Below, piece by piece: positions 54,001-61,186 of a stretch of 61,186 nt of DNA. A model generated the notes under the pieces. That model did no database searches. It was not told where the DNA came from and was given only the letters and a program-made list of their open reading frames with translations. Made by a program: the position numbers and the translations under genes. The DNA comes from Planctomycetota bacterium (GTDB taxonomy: Bacteria > Planctomycetota > Planctomycetia > Gemmatales > Gemmataceae), in NCBI GenBank assembly GCA_021413735.1, contig JAIOPV010000047.1, positions 1-61,186 of the forward strand, given 5' to 3'. The first letter of the stretch is position 1. The number at the start of each line of letters is the position of its first letter.

Positions 54001-54533
54001 CGCCGCTCGCGTTCGCTGGTGGAATTGTGAAAGGGACCAAGATCGGGAACGTCGATGTGACAGGTTTGGAGATTGGTCCGGACGGTGGGAAGGCCGCGAA
54101 GGTGAAAGCCGCATGTCGCCGGTGGACAGCGCCGGACGACGGTAAGATCGACGTCGTGGCGGAACTCAGTCACACGGCACCCGCAGGCGATGGCGTGTTG
54201 TGCCGCATCGTGTCGAGTCGGCTCGGGCTTCTCGGTGAGTGGACGGCCGCGAACGAGAGCGTGCCGACGAAACTGAAAGCTGTCGAAGTAAAGAAAGGCG
54301 ACACGCTCGACTTCCTGACGTTCTCGAAAAGCGACCCAACCGGCAACACGTTCCGCTGGGCACCGACGATCACGATGCCCGAACGTCAGATGTCGGCGCT
54401 GCCCGGAACGATGATGAAGTGGGACGCGAAAACGCACTTCTTCGACACGACGAAGTTGCCTGCCCCGCTGGGTCCTTGGGAAGAACTCGCACAGGTGTTG
54501 TTGTTATCGAACGAGTTCGCGGTTGCAGAGTGA
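51099..54533 (+). CDS. Secreted PSCyt1/DUF1549/DUF1553 protein
   Basis: 1144 residues. Signal peptide ([20 protein letters not shown]). A planctomycete cytochrome C domain (PSCyt1) with a CYSCH heme site (about 45-49) and distal Met in [9 protein letters not shown]. DUF1549 follows (about 165-390; [54 protein letters not shown] with a second CxxCH), then a lysine-rich middle insert, DUF1553 (about 690-960; [52 protein letters not shown]) and a beta-rich C-terminal domain. A periplasmic multiheme-type redox or hydrolytic role is presumed; unproven. Partner of the DUF1501 protein. Confidence 0.95.
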   Translation: [1144 protein letters not shown]

Positions 54534-54644
54534 TTTAGAAGCAAGAACAATACCGAAGACCCGGGAGCGAATCTCCGGGTAGTCCATCGCTTCTGGATGG
54601 GCCCCAATCACAACCACGATCCTGTCTCGCACCCCCGAGGAATC

Positions 54645-55508
54645 ATGTTCACCGCACCGGTTCTTGCTCTTCTGCTCGTCGCCCAACCGAGCGACACTCA
54701 CACGCTTCAGTGGAAGCTCAAAGAGGGGGATGTTTTCTACAACAAGTCGTCGGTCACGATGGATCAGACGATGGAGTTCATGGGGCAGAAAGTCGAGCAG
54801 ACCGTCGGCATCAAGACCATCCTGAAGTTCAAAGTGAAGTCTGCCAAGGCCGGCGAAACGGTGGTCGACATGACCTATCTGGAAATGAAAGTCGATGCGG
54901 GTAACCTCCCCGGTGGGAACGCCGCCGACAACTTGAAGAACGTCAGCTTCACGGCCACGCTGAACGACAAAATGCAGGTGACCAAACTCGAGGGCTACGA
55001 CAAGTTCCTCGATGCTCTCGCGGGCGATAACGCCGAGCAAAAGAAATTGATGAAGGCGATGATGCCACTCTCGGCGATCAAGCAGATGTTCTCGCAGACA
55101 TTCGTCGTCGGGCCGGGCAAACCCATCGCGGTCGGCGGCACCTGGGATCGTCAAATGGCAGTGGCGTTCGGGCCAATCGGAAACGTCGAAACGAAGGAAG
55201 CGTTCAAACTGGATTCGGTGAAGGGCGATCTCGCGACCATGACCACGAAGGGCGAGTTGACGTTCAAAGCCGGTGACGGCGACTCGGGTCTTCCGTTCAA
55301 GATTACCAAGTCCGACCTCAAGGCCGACAAATTCGCGGGTAGCCACACATTCGACATGAAGATCGGCCGGATCACGGGGTCAAAGGTGGACATGGATATG
55401 TCGGGGTCGATGACGATCGAAGTTGCCGGCAAGTCCATCGACGCCAACCTGACCATGAAGGTCAAGACGGTCAGCGTCATCACCGACAAGAACCCGATTG
55501 TGGACTGA
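54645..55508 (+). CDS. Secreted protein, DUF6263-like
   Basis: 287 residues from the ATG at 54645 after GAGGA; the upstream ORF start at 54597 is not protein-like. A short signal peptide (MFTAPVLALLLVAQPS) is followed by a beta-strand-rich, lipocalin-like body with alternating hydrophobics (LQWKLKEGDVFYNKSSVTMD, FVVGPGKPIAVGGTWDRQ, GSMTIEVAGKSIDANLTMKV). Matches the style of DUF6263 proteins of planctomycetes and bacteroidetes; function unknown. Confidence 0.75.
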   Translation: MFTAPVLALLLVAQPSDTHTLQWKLKEGDVFYNKSSVTMDQTMEFMGQKVEQTVGIKTILKFKVKSAKAGETVVDMTYLEMKVDAGNLPGGNAADNLKNVSFTATLNDKMQVTKLEGYDKFLDALAGDNAEQKKLMKAMMPLSAIKQMFSQTFVVGPGKPIAVGGTWDRQMAVAFGPIGNVETKEAFKLDSVKGDLATMTTKGELTFKAGDGDSGLPFKITKSDLKADKFAGSHTFDMKIGRITGSKVDMDMSGSMTIEVAGKSIDANLTMKVKTVSVITDKNPIVD

Positions 55509-55514
55509 AGACGC

Positions 55515-55958
55515 TCAATCCCGTCGCCACTGCTTTGCTTCGTTACGCTCGCGGTTGCGGCGGGTCAGACTCGGAAAGTAAGTCGAGGGATTCACCGCGG
55601 GCTTCGCCTGCGGATGCTTCTTAAAGCCCAGAATCATTTGCATTTTGTCGAACAGCGACGGATCACCGCCCGTCGTTGCGGAAATGGGGGCCTGAACCTG
55701 ATCCCGACTGAGGTTCGTACCCTTCAAAGCGTCGAATGGGCGGTTCGGATCGTATCGCCGCACCATCGCCGTATCCTTCGGCAACTGAATCGGTCGCCCG
55801 GCTTGCGGCGCGGCTTTCGGAATGGCATTGCCAACCGAGCCAAGGCCATATCCCGTCCCGACCACCTGACCCGGCATCGTGTTCACCTGAGCATCCGCGT
55901 ACCCCATCAGGGCGACGACTGCGCACACGATTCCCGTCGCCAACATCAGTCGACGCAT
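55515..55958 (-). CDS. Small secreted hypothetical protein
   Basis: 147 residues with a signal peptide (MRRLMLATGIVCAVVALMGYADA). The rest is low in structure: Pro/Gly/Gln-rich, then basic (PSLTRRNRERNEAKQWRRD) at the C-terminus. GGGGG lies 5 nt before the ATG. No known domain. Convergent with the preceding gene with only 6 bp between stops. Confidence 0.65.
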   Translation of the reverse strand: MRRLMLATGIVCAVVALMGYADAQVNTMPGQVVGTGYGLGSVGNAIPKAAPQAGRPIQLPKDTAMVRRYDPNRPFDALKGTNLSRDQVQAPISATTGGDPSLFDKMQMILGFKKHPQAKPAVNPSTYFPSLTRRNRERNEAKQWRRD

Positions 55959-56124
55959 GTCATCCCCCCATTAAAAACAGATTTCTCAGCCCAACCCTAT
56001 GCCGGGGTCGTGCGAACGCGTCAAGTGCTTTTTCGCCTTCGGATGTAACATTGAGTTTCCCGCTCGCGGTATGACCGCGTAGATTGGATGTACTTGGCTC
56101 GTTTGGACAATCCGGAGAATCCCG

Positions 56125-57881
56125 ATGCGCAGGCTTGTGCTGTCCGCGCCCGCCCTCCTGATCGGGGGCTTGGTTTTGCTTCCGGTCGTGAACGCCGATG
56201 ATGAGGTTCCGGTCCCGGTTCGGCCAGCCCTCCTCAAACGACAACCGATTCGCGCTCTGCCGAGCGGTGGCTTCGCCCAACCAGGAAATCCGTCAGAGAT
56301 TCAACTATCCGACGAGGAGGCACTCAAGCAGGCTGGTCTGAGTCCGACGGATGGGAAACAACTGCTCGAATACCTGAAGCAACGAACTCTCTCGGATGTC
56401 GATCAAAGCAAGATCGGCGAGATCATCGCGAGATTCGGGGCAGACGACTTCGACGATCGACTCAAGGCGACGGAGGAAGTCGAGCGGTTCGGTCCAGCCG
56501 CGATCGGGCCACTGAAGAAAGCAGCGGAATCCGCGGACCCAGAGATTGCGTATCGTGCCCGGCTCGCGCTGAAGAAGGTCGAGAAAGTGCCGCACTCCGC
56601 TGCGGCAGCAGCGGCTATCCGAGCAGTCGTGAAGTTGAAACCCGAGGGTGCCGTTGCCGTGCTGATCGCGTATCTGCCGCTGGCGGATTCCGACAGCGTG
56701 AGCGAGGCGATTCGCGAGGCACTGATTGCGCTGGCCGCGAAGGACGGGAAGGCCGAACCTGCTCTGGTTGCCGCACTGAGCGATGTATCACCGATCCGCC
56801 GATCTGCGGCGTACGTCGCGTTGATTGAAGGCGGCGAACAGGGCGAACGCATCCGCATCAAAGATTCGTATCCGAAGCTACGCGAAGCGATTCTGAAGGA
56901 AACGGATGCCGAGGCGAAGTTCGCTGGGCTGTGGTCGTTGGCTCTAATCACACGCGAACGGGAATATCTGCCTGCAATGATCGAGCTGATCCCGAAACTC
57001 GGTCGCGGTCGCATCTGGCAACTCGAAGAACTTCTGTTGCTGATGGCGGGGAACCACCCGAAGGACGGCCGATTCTTGAAATCACCCGAGTCACTGGCGA
57101 AGGCTCGCGACGCGTGGCTCGGCTGGTGGAAAGACAAGGGCGACAAGTTCGATTTCGTGAAGTTCGAGTACAAGCCGCGAATCGCGGGGATCACGGACAT
57201 CGTCGAGATGGATTCGCGAGGCTACGGTCAAGGGCGGGTCGTGTCGCTCGGGCCAGATCTCAAGGAGAAGTGGCGTATCCAGGGCGTGAACAACCCGACG
57301 GATGTGAAGGTGGCTCCGAATGGTCACATCTGGGTCGTGGAGTCGAACAACAGCATCATCAGCGAGTGGGACACCAACGGAAAGCGTCTCGGTCAGCGAG
57401 TGGTTCACTACCAGCCGATGAACATCGACATACTTGCGGACGGCGGCATGATCGTGACTGCCCGGAACAACGTGCTGCAATGGGATAAAGACGGCAAACA
57501 GATTTGGGCCTTCAATCGACCGAACGACATCATGGCCGGGCGTCGGCTCCCGAATGGCGAAATTCTGTTCGTGACGAGTTTGCCACAGGGGCCAAACCAA
57601 CCAGGGGGTCCGAACTGCTTCCGACTCGATGCGAAAGGTGGCGATACCAAGAAGTCCCTGACGGTCGGCCCGAGTACGATCTGAAAACCGGCAAGCAAAC
57701 CTGGAAGTACGATTGCCCGATGAACTCCGCTCCGAGTTCGTGTCAACGGCTGCCAAACGGGAACACGCTGATTTGCCTGATGAACAAGAATCAGGCGATT
57801 GAAGTGGACCCCTCTGGCGAGATCGTATGGGAATATTCGGCGAAGGACGGGTTGCGAGTGGGGCGGGTCTCTCGTCGCTGA
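56125..57881 (+). pseudogene. HEAT-repeat/beta-propeller protein with frameshift
   Basis: Signal-type N-terminus (MRRLVLSAPALLIGGLVLLP), a helical and HEAT-repeat region (about 60-320: KATEEVERFGPAAIGPLKKA, SAAYVALIEGGEQ), then PQQ/NHL-like propeller blades (GHIWVVESNNSIISEWDTNG, GGMIVTARNNVLQWDKDGKQIWAF). The first frame runs to a stop at 57684. From about 57650 the homologous continuation is in another frame (PDGRPEYDLKTGKQTWKYD to WEYSAKDGLRVGRV, stop 57879-57881). Adding one base in the AAGAAG run would restore a protein of about 585 residues. It is either a real disruption that removes the last two blades or a sequencing error. Confidence 0.8.
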
Positions 57882-57992
57882 CTCGCGGACGTGATCCGCT
57901 TGTCGCTTTGCGTTCACCCACTATACTAATTGTTCTGATTCCGTTCCGGCCGCTCCGAGTGAGTGGCCGACGTTATTCGTGAGATCACGGTC

Positions 57993-58253
57993 ATGGCCAA
58001 AACGTGTGCGTTCACCGGTCGGGCAGCAGTATTCGGTAACCAGAAGACCTACCGCGGTAAGGCGAAGTACCTCGGCGGCGTCGGCAAGAAGATCACCGGC
58101 ACAAGTCGCCGGAAGTTCAAGCCGAACCTACAGCGAGTGCTGTGCATGGTCGATGGCGTCGCGAAGCGAGTTTGGGTTTCCGCAGCCGCGATTCACGCTG
58201 GCTTGGTCGTGAAGCCCGTGAAGGTGAAGCCGTTCGCTGACGTGAAGGTGTGA
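57993..58253 (+). CDS. rpmB: 50S ribosomal protein L28
   Basis: 86 residues from the ATG at 57993; the ten-residue in-frame extension upstream is not conserved. Family marks are MAKTCAFTGR, GNQKTYRGKAKYLGGVGKK and the RRKFKPNLQ segment of bacterial L28, with a basic C-terminus ending VKVKPFADVKV. It is a component of the large ribosomal subunit near the E site and peptide exit region. Unusually it sits beside gatC/gatA; palindrome C2 separates it from gatC. Confidence 0.95.
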   Translation: MAKTCAFTGRAAVFGNQKTYRGKAKYLGGVGKKITGTSRRKFKPNLQRVLCMVDGVAKRVWVSAAAIHAGLVVKPVKVKPFADVKV

Positions 58254-58274
58254 TTTTGGGTTGAGTTCTGGTTA

Positions 58275-58330
58275 TTCGCCGCTTGCGGCGTAGCGCTCGC
58301 ACGTGTGAGCGCTACGCCGCAAGCGGCGAA
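58275..58330. repeat. Palindromic element, copy C2
   Basis: 24-bp perfect inverted repeat (58275-58298 and 58307-58330) with loop GCACGTGT; core GCCGCTTGCGGC as in C1. It lies between rpmB and gatC, 19 bp before the gatC start. Confidence 0.88.
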
Positions 58331-58348
58331 AGCATATGGTCGATCATC

Positions 58349-58663
58349 ATGTCCTTGACACTCGATCAAGTCCGCAAGGTCGCGATCCTGGCGCGTTTGG
58401 AACTGCCCGAAGCCGATCTCATTCGGATGCAAAGCCAGCTCTCGGCAATCCTCGATTACGTCGCACAGCTAGAAGAACTCGACACCGAAGGCGTCGAGCC
58501 GTTGGCACACCCATTGCCGATCCACAACGTGTTTCGCCCCGACGAACCGACCCCATCTCTCACGCCAGATGAAGCGCTGCAAAACGCTCCCAAGCGTGAG
58601 AAGGGTAAGGATTATTTCAGCGTGCCCGCAGTGTTCGACACCGACGAACCGATGAGCCACTAA
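58349..58663 (+). CDS. gatC: Asp-tRNA(Asn)/Glu-tRNA(Gln) amidotransferase subunit C
   Basis: 104 residues from the ATG at 58349; the ORF extends upstream through palindrome C2 but that part is not GatC. Typical pattern: MSLTLDQVRKVAILARLELPE, LSAILDYVAQLEELDTEGVEP, FRPDEPTPSLTPDEALQNAP, and FSVPAVFD at the end. It stabilises GatA in the GatCAB amidotransferase that makes Gln-tRNA or Asn-tRNA from mischarged tRNAs. Separated from gatA by palindrome E; gatB is not in the window. Confidence 0.97.
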   Translation: MSLTLDQVRKVAILARLELPEADLIRMQSQLSAILDYVAQLEELDTEGVEPLAHPLPIHNVFRPDEPTPSLTPDEALQNAPKREKGKDYFSVPAVFDTDEPMSH

Positions 58664-58674
58664 GACACAATTTG

Positions 58675-58774
58675 AACCACAGAGGCACCGAGACACAGAG
58701 AAAACAGGAGAAGAGTTGAGTTGATAATAACTCCTCTGTCTTCGGCTTCTCTGTGTCTCGGTGCCTCTGTGGTT
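58675..58774. repeat. Palindromic element E between gatC and gatA
   Basis: 28-bp perfect inverted repeat (58675-58702 and 58747-58774), core CACAGAGGCACCGAGACACA, loop 44 nt. It occupies nearly all the 133-bp space between gatC and gatA, and its right end is 22 bp before the gatA start. Confidence 0.9.
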
Positions 58775-58796
58775 ATTCCTCTGCTGGATTTCGTCC

Positions 58797-60251
58797 ATGA
58801 GCGAACTGACTGCCACGCAACTCTTGAGGCTTCAAGCCACGGGCAAGGCAACCGCTGCCGAGATCGCCGACGCATTCCTCGACACCTACCGAACACGTGA
58901 GCCGAAGCTGAAGGCGTTCGTTTCGCTCGATGAAGCCGCCATTCGTGAGCAGGCGGCAGCGGTCGATGCGAAGCGTGCAGCCGGGAAGCCACTCGGCAAA
59001 CTCGCGGGCGTCCCCGTCGCAGTCAAGGACGTTCTCTGCACGAAGGGCGTCACTACAACCTGCGCGTCGAAGATCCTCAAGAACTTCGTGCCGCCTTACG
59101 ATGCGCACGTCGTCGAGCGGTTGCGAGCCGAGGATGCGATCCTGTTCGGCAAGACGAACATGGACGAGTTCGCGATGGGTTCATCCACCGAGAACAGCGC
59201 CTTCCAGACGACCCGCAACCCATGGGATACCGACCGCATTCCGGGTGGTTCATCGGGAGGGTCTGCGGCGTGCGTGGCTGGCTGTCAGGCTCCGCTGTCG
59301 CTCGGCACCGACACGGGCGGCTCGATCCGCCAGCCTGCGGCGCTCTGCGGCATCGTCGGCATGAAGCCGACCTACGGCCGCGTGAGTCGCTACGGACTGA
59401 TCGCGTTCGCGAGTTCACTCGATCAGGTTGGACCATTCGCACACGATGTCACCGACGCCGCATTGATGCTCGAAGTGATTAGCGGTCATGACAAGCGCGA
59501 TAGCACCTGCGTGAACCAATCGGTGCCCGAGTATCGCAAGACGCTCAACGACCCGGTGAAGGGGCTTCGCATCGGCGTGCCGCGTGAGTTCTTCGACAAG
59601 GGACTCGATTCCGAGATCGAGTCGTCGGTACGTGCGGCGTTGAAGGAATACGAGAAGCAGGGGGCTACGCTCGTTGATGTTTCGCTGCCGCACAGCAAGT
59701 ACGCTCTCGCGGCATACTACATCGTGGCGCCGGCCGAGGCGTCGAGTAATCTCGCACGCTTCGACGGCATGCACTACGGTCACCGCACTGCTCAGAAAGC
59801 CGACCTCATTGGCACGTATGCGAAGTCACGCGGCGAAGGGTTCGGCAAGGAAGTTCAGCGTCGCATCATGATCGGCACTTACGTCCTGAGCAGCGGCTAC
59901 AAGGATGCGTATTACGTGAAGGCGTTGAAGGTTCGTCGGTTGGTGAAGAAGGATTACGACGACGCATTCGCAACGTGCGATGTGGTGATGGGGCCGACGA
60001 CACCTACGGCCGCGTTCAAGGCTGGCGAGAAGTCGGACGATCCGCTGGCGATGTACTTGTCAGACGTGTACACGGTGTCGTGCAACCTGGCTGGCATTCC
60101 GGGGCTGAGCATGCCGTGCGGGTTCACGAAGGCTGGGCTTCCGATTGGTCTGCAACTGCTCGGCAAGCCGTTCGACGAGGAGAAACTGCTTCGCATTGCG
60201 AGGATGTACGAGGCTGCTACCGACTGGCACACCCGCCGCCCGAAGGTGTAG
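58797..60251 (+). CDS. gatA: Asp-tRNA(Asn)/Glu-tRNA(Gln) amidotransferase subunit A
   Basis: 484 residues from the ATG at 58797. Amidase-signature enzyme with the Ser-cisSer-Lys triad: Lys in VAVKDVLC (about 78), cis-Ser and Ser in GGSSGGSAACVA and GTDTGGSIRQPA (about 153 and 177). Releases ammonia from glutamine for transamidation of misacylated tRNA. Full length, no defects. The start is not preceded by a strong Shine-Dalgarno, the region upstream being element E. Confidence 0.97.
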   Translation: MSELTATQLLRLQATGKATAAEIADAFLDTYRTREPKLKAFVSLDEAAIREQAAAVDAKRAAGKPLGKLAGVPVAVKDVLCTKGVTTTCASKILKNFVPPYDAHVVERLRAEDAILFGKTNMDEFAMGSSTENSAFQTTRNPWDTDRIPGGSSGGSAACVAGCQAPLSLGTDTGGSIRQPAALCGIVGMKPTYGRVSRYGLIAFASSLDQVGPFAHDVTDAALMLEVISGHDKRDSTCVNQSVPEYRKTLNDPVKGLRIGVPREFFDKGLDSEIESSVRAALKEYEKQGATLVDVSLPHSKYALAAYYIVAPAEASSNLARFDGMHYGHRTAQKADLIGTYAKSRGEGFGKEVQRRIMIGTYVLSSGYKDAYYVKALKVRRLVKKDYDDAFATCDVVMGPTTPTAAFKAGEKSDDPLAMYLSDVYTVSCNLAGIPGLSMPCGFTKAGLPIGLQLLGKPFDEEKLLRIARMYEAATDWHTRRPKV

Positions 60252-60260
60252 GATATTGGC

Positions 60261-60872
60261 ATGAGTACCGCAACGCTCACTCCACCATCTGCTGTCCCGG
60301 TTGTGCGAAGCCCGGTCGAGCTGTTGCTCACGGCTGCTGATGTGGCGATGTTGCCGCGGTCACTGGCAACCACCGACGTGAAGTACGAACTGCATGACGG
60401 GAGGTTGATCGTCATGGCTCCGCCCGGCGGGATTCATGGTCGTCGCCAAGCAAAATTCTCACGCTACCTCCTGACCGAAGGTGAAGAGAAGGGTCACGGG
60501 GAAGCGTATGCTGAAGTCGGTATTCTCCTCCGCAGAAAGCCTGACCATCTTGTTGGTTGCGACGCTGCATTCGTCACAAAAGCGCAACTTCCAACACAAT
60601 ATGCCTCGGAAGGTTATCTGCTGACCATCCCGGCGCTCGTGGTCGAAGTGCGAAGCAAGAATGACACACAGCCCGAGATCGACGCGAAAGTGCAAGAGTA
60701 TCTCACTGCGGGCGTCGTGCTCGTGTGGGTTGCCGATCCCGATTCGCGAACCGTCACCGCACACCGAACGAATCAACCCGTGAAGGTGTTCGCAGCGTCC
60801 GATACCCTCACGGCCGATGGGGTGATTCCGGCGTTCGCCGTCGCGGTGGCGGACTTGCTTCCCGCTACGTAA
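60261..60872 (+). CDS. Uma2 family endonuclease-like protein
   Basis: 203 residues, ATG 9 bp after the gatA stop. PD-(D/E)XK fold of the Uma2 (DUF820) family: VKYELHDGRLIVMAPPGGIHGRRQ at the start, D in VGCDAAFV, and the catalytic EVRSKND (LVVEVRSKNDTQPEIDAKVQEYLTAGV) followed by LVWVADPDSRTV. Present in large numbers in planctomycetes and cyanobacteria; the function is debated and many copies are thought to be mobile. Possibly read through from gatA. Confidence 0.92.
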   Translation: MSTATLTPPSAVPVVRSPVELLLTAADVAMLPRSLATTDVKYELHDGRLIVMAPPGGIHGRRQAKFSRYLLTEGEEKGHGEAYAEVGILLRRKPDHLVGCDAAFVTKAQLPTQYASEGYLLTIPALVVEVRSKNDTQPEIDAKVQEYLTAGVVLVWVADPDSRTVTAHRTNQPVKVFAASDTLTADGVIPAFAVAVADLLPAT

Positions 60873-61067
60873 CTTGCCGATGACCTGCGACACCGCTACC
60901 CAGCGTCGGTCGGTCGGGTCGGAAGAGTTTCTTGAGGAACGTTTCATCCGGCTACTCAGTCGTCGCCGGGTGTCTCATGGACAGACTCGTGCCGTGTTGA
61001 TGTCTCGCCCCCCTCCCCGATGGCGACACCCGGTTGGCACTTCTCAGAGGCTGTCCCATATGTCGGT

Positions 61068-61186
61068 TTAAGCTGCCAAATGGTAGTGGAACTCAGCGTC
61101 CATGTTTTTGGGTTCCAGCCGATTGAGCATGAGTTGGATCATGGCCAACTTGACGAATGCTTCCGATGACATCACGCTCTTCTCTC
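61068..61186 (-). mobile_element. 3' end of an IS transposase (IS5-like), truncated by window edge
   Basis: The minus strand reads in frame to a stop TAA at 61068-61070: SSEAFVKLAMIQLMLNRLEP then KNMDAEFHYHLAA. The SEAFVxLAMIxLMLxRL pattern is the usual C-terminus of IS4/IS5-group DDE transposases. The segment between 61036 and 61065 (CTCAGAGGCTGTCCCATATG) is the likely IS terminus. The rest of the element lies beyond the window. Confidence 0.75.

Noticed and set aside
60874..61071. Small plus-strand ORF after the Uma2 gene
   Set aside because: No ribosome-binding site, Arg/Pro-rich composition typical of a shadow frame, and it runs into the terminus of the transposon on the other strand.

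Overview
The window reads as a chromosomal segment of a planctomycete, most likely of the Gemmataceae. The evidence is a DUF1501 protein next to a PSCyt1/DUF1549/DUF1553 protein, a PEP-CTERM protein with autotransporter-type beta-strand repeats, leucine-rich-repeat and Uma2 proteins, high GC, and many dispersed palindromic elements. This placement is an inference from gene content, not a phylogeny.

Layout. 1-7489: a palindromic repeat, then two overlapping HAE-1 RND efflux permeases, both with odd insertions and one with an internal deletion. 7523-10502: a sensor kinase and an NtrC-type sigma-54 activator, split by a palindromic element. 10513-13503: a minus-strand PEP-CTERM surface protein. 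13735-20799: small envelope/general-stress genes (lipoprotein, PA2169/DUF2383, TspO, DUF1328, YihY, GH13 branching enzyme, holin-like, DUF3618, small membrane proteins), several preceded by -24/-12 sigma-54 promoter candidates. 20876-30587: a second sigma-54 activator, a 1329-residue kinase with an ethylene-receptor-like N-terminus, two more signalling proteins, an AI-2E-type permease and a YqjD-like stress protein. 30883-37818: SMP-30 lactonase, secreted esterase, a NagB-LmbE fusion broken by a palindromic insertion, an LRR protein and a PRC-barrel protein. 38003-40104: MoxR and DUF58. 40217-42248: a TROVE/Ro60-like RNA-binding vWA protein preceded by two structured RNAs. 42420-48861: a complete tripartite efflux operon (TolC-like, RND, adaptor). 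48891-57881: hypotheticals, the DUF1501 and PSCyt1 pair, and a frameshifted HEAT/propeller protein. 57993-60872: rpmB, gatC, gatA, Uma2. 61068-61186: the 3' end of a transposase.

Most interesting system. Directly upstream of the Ro60-like gene, on the same strand, lie two RNAs whose sequences reassemble into full class II tRNAs, Ser(CGA) and Leu(CAG), but in circularly permuted order. The 3' half comes first, the acceptor stem is capped by a hexaloop, and the 5' half follows. The outer ends of both RNAs pair into a long helix that carries a conserved 12-nt motif. This is the architecture of bacterial Y RNAs of the YrlA type, which tether Ro60, but with near-perfect tRNA sequence including anticodons. 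The alternative is genuine permuted tRNA genes. The discriminator positions (U and C) and the lack of encoded CCA favour mimicry.

Second theme. A 76-88 bp palindromic element (repeat unit GGATGAA) occurs three times: once in frame inside an RND pump, once between a kinase and its regulator, and once inside the nagB-lmbE fusion, where removing exactly 77 bp restores the reading frame. At least four other palindrome families sit at gene ends. Together they describe a genome seeded with RPE/MITE-like elements.
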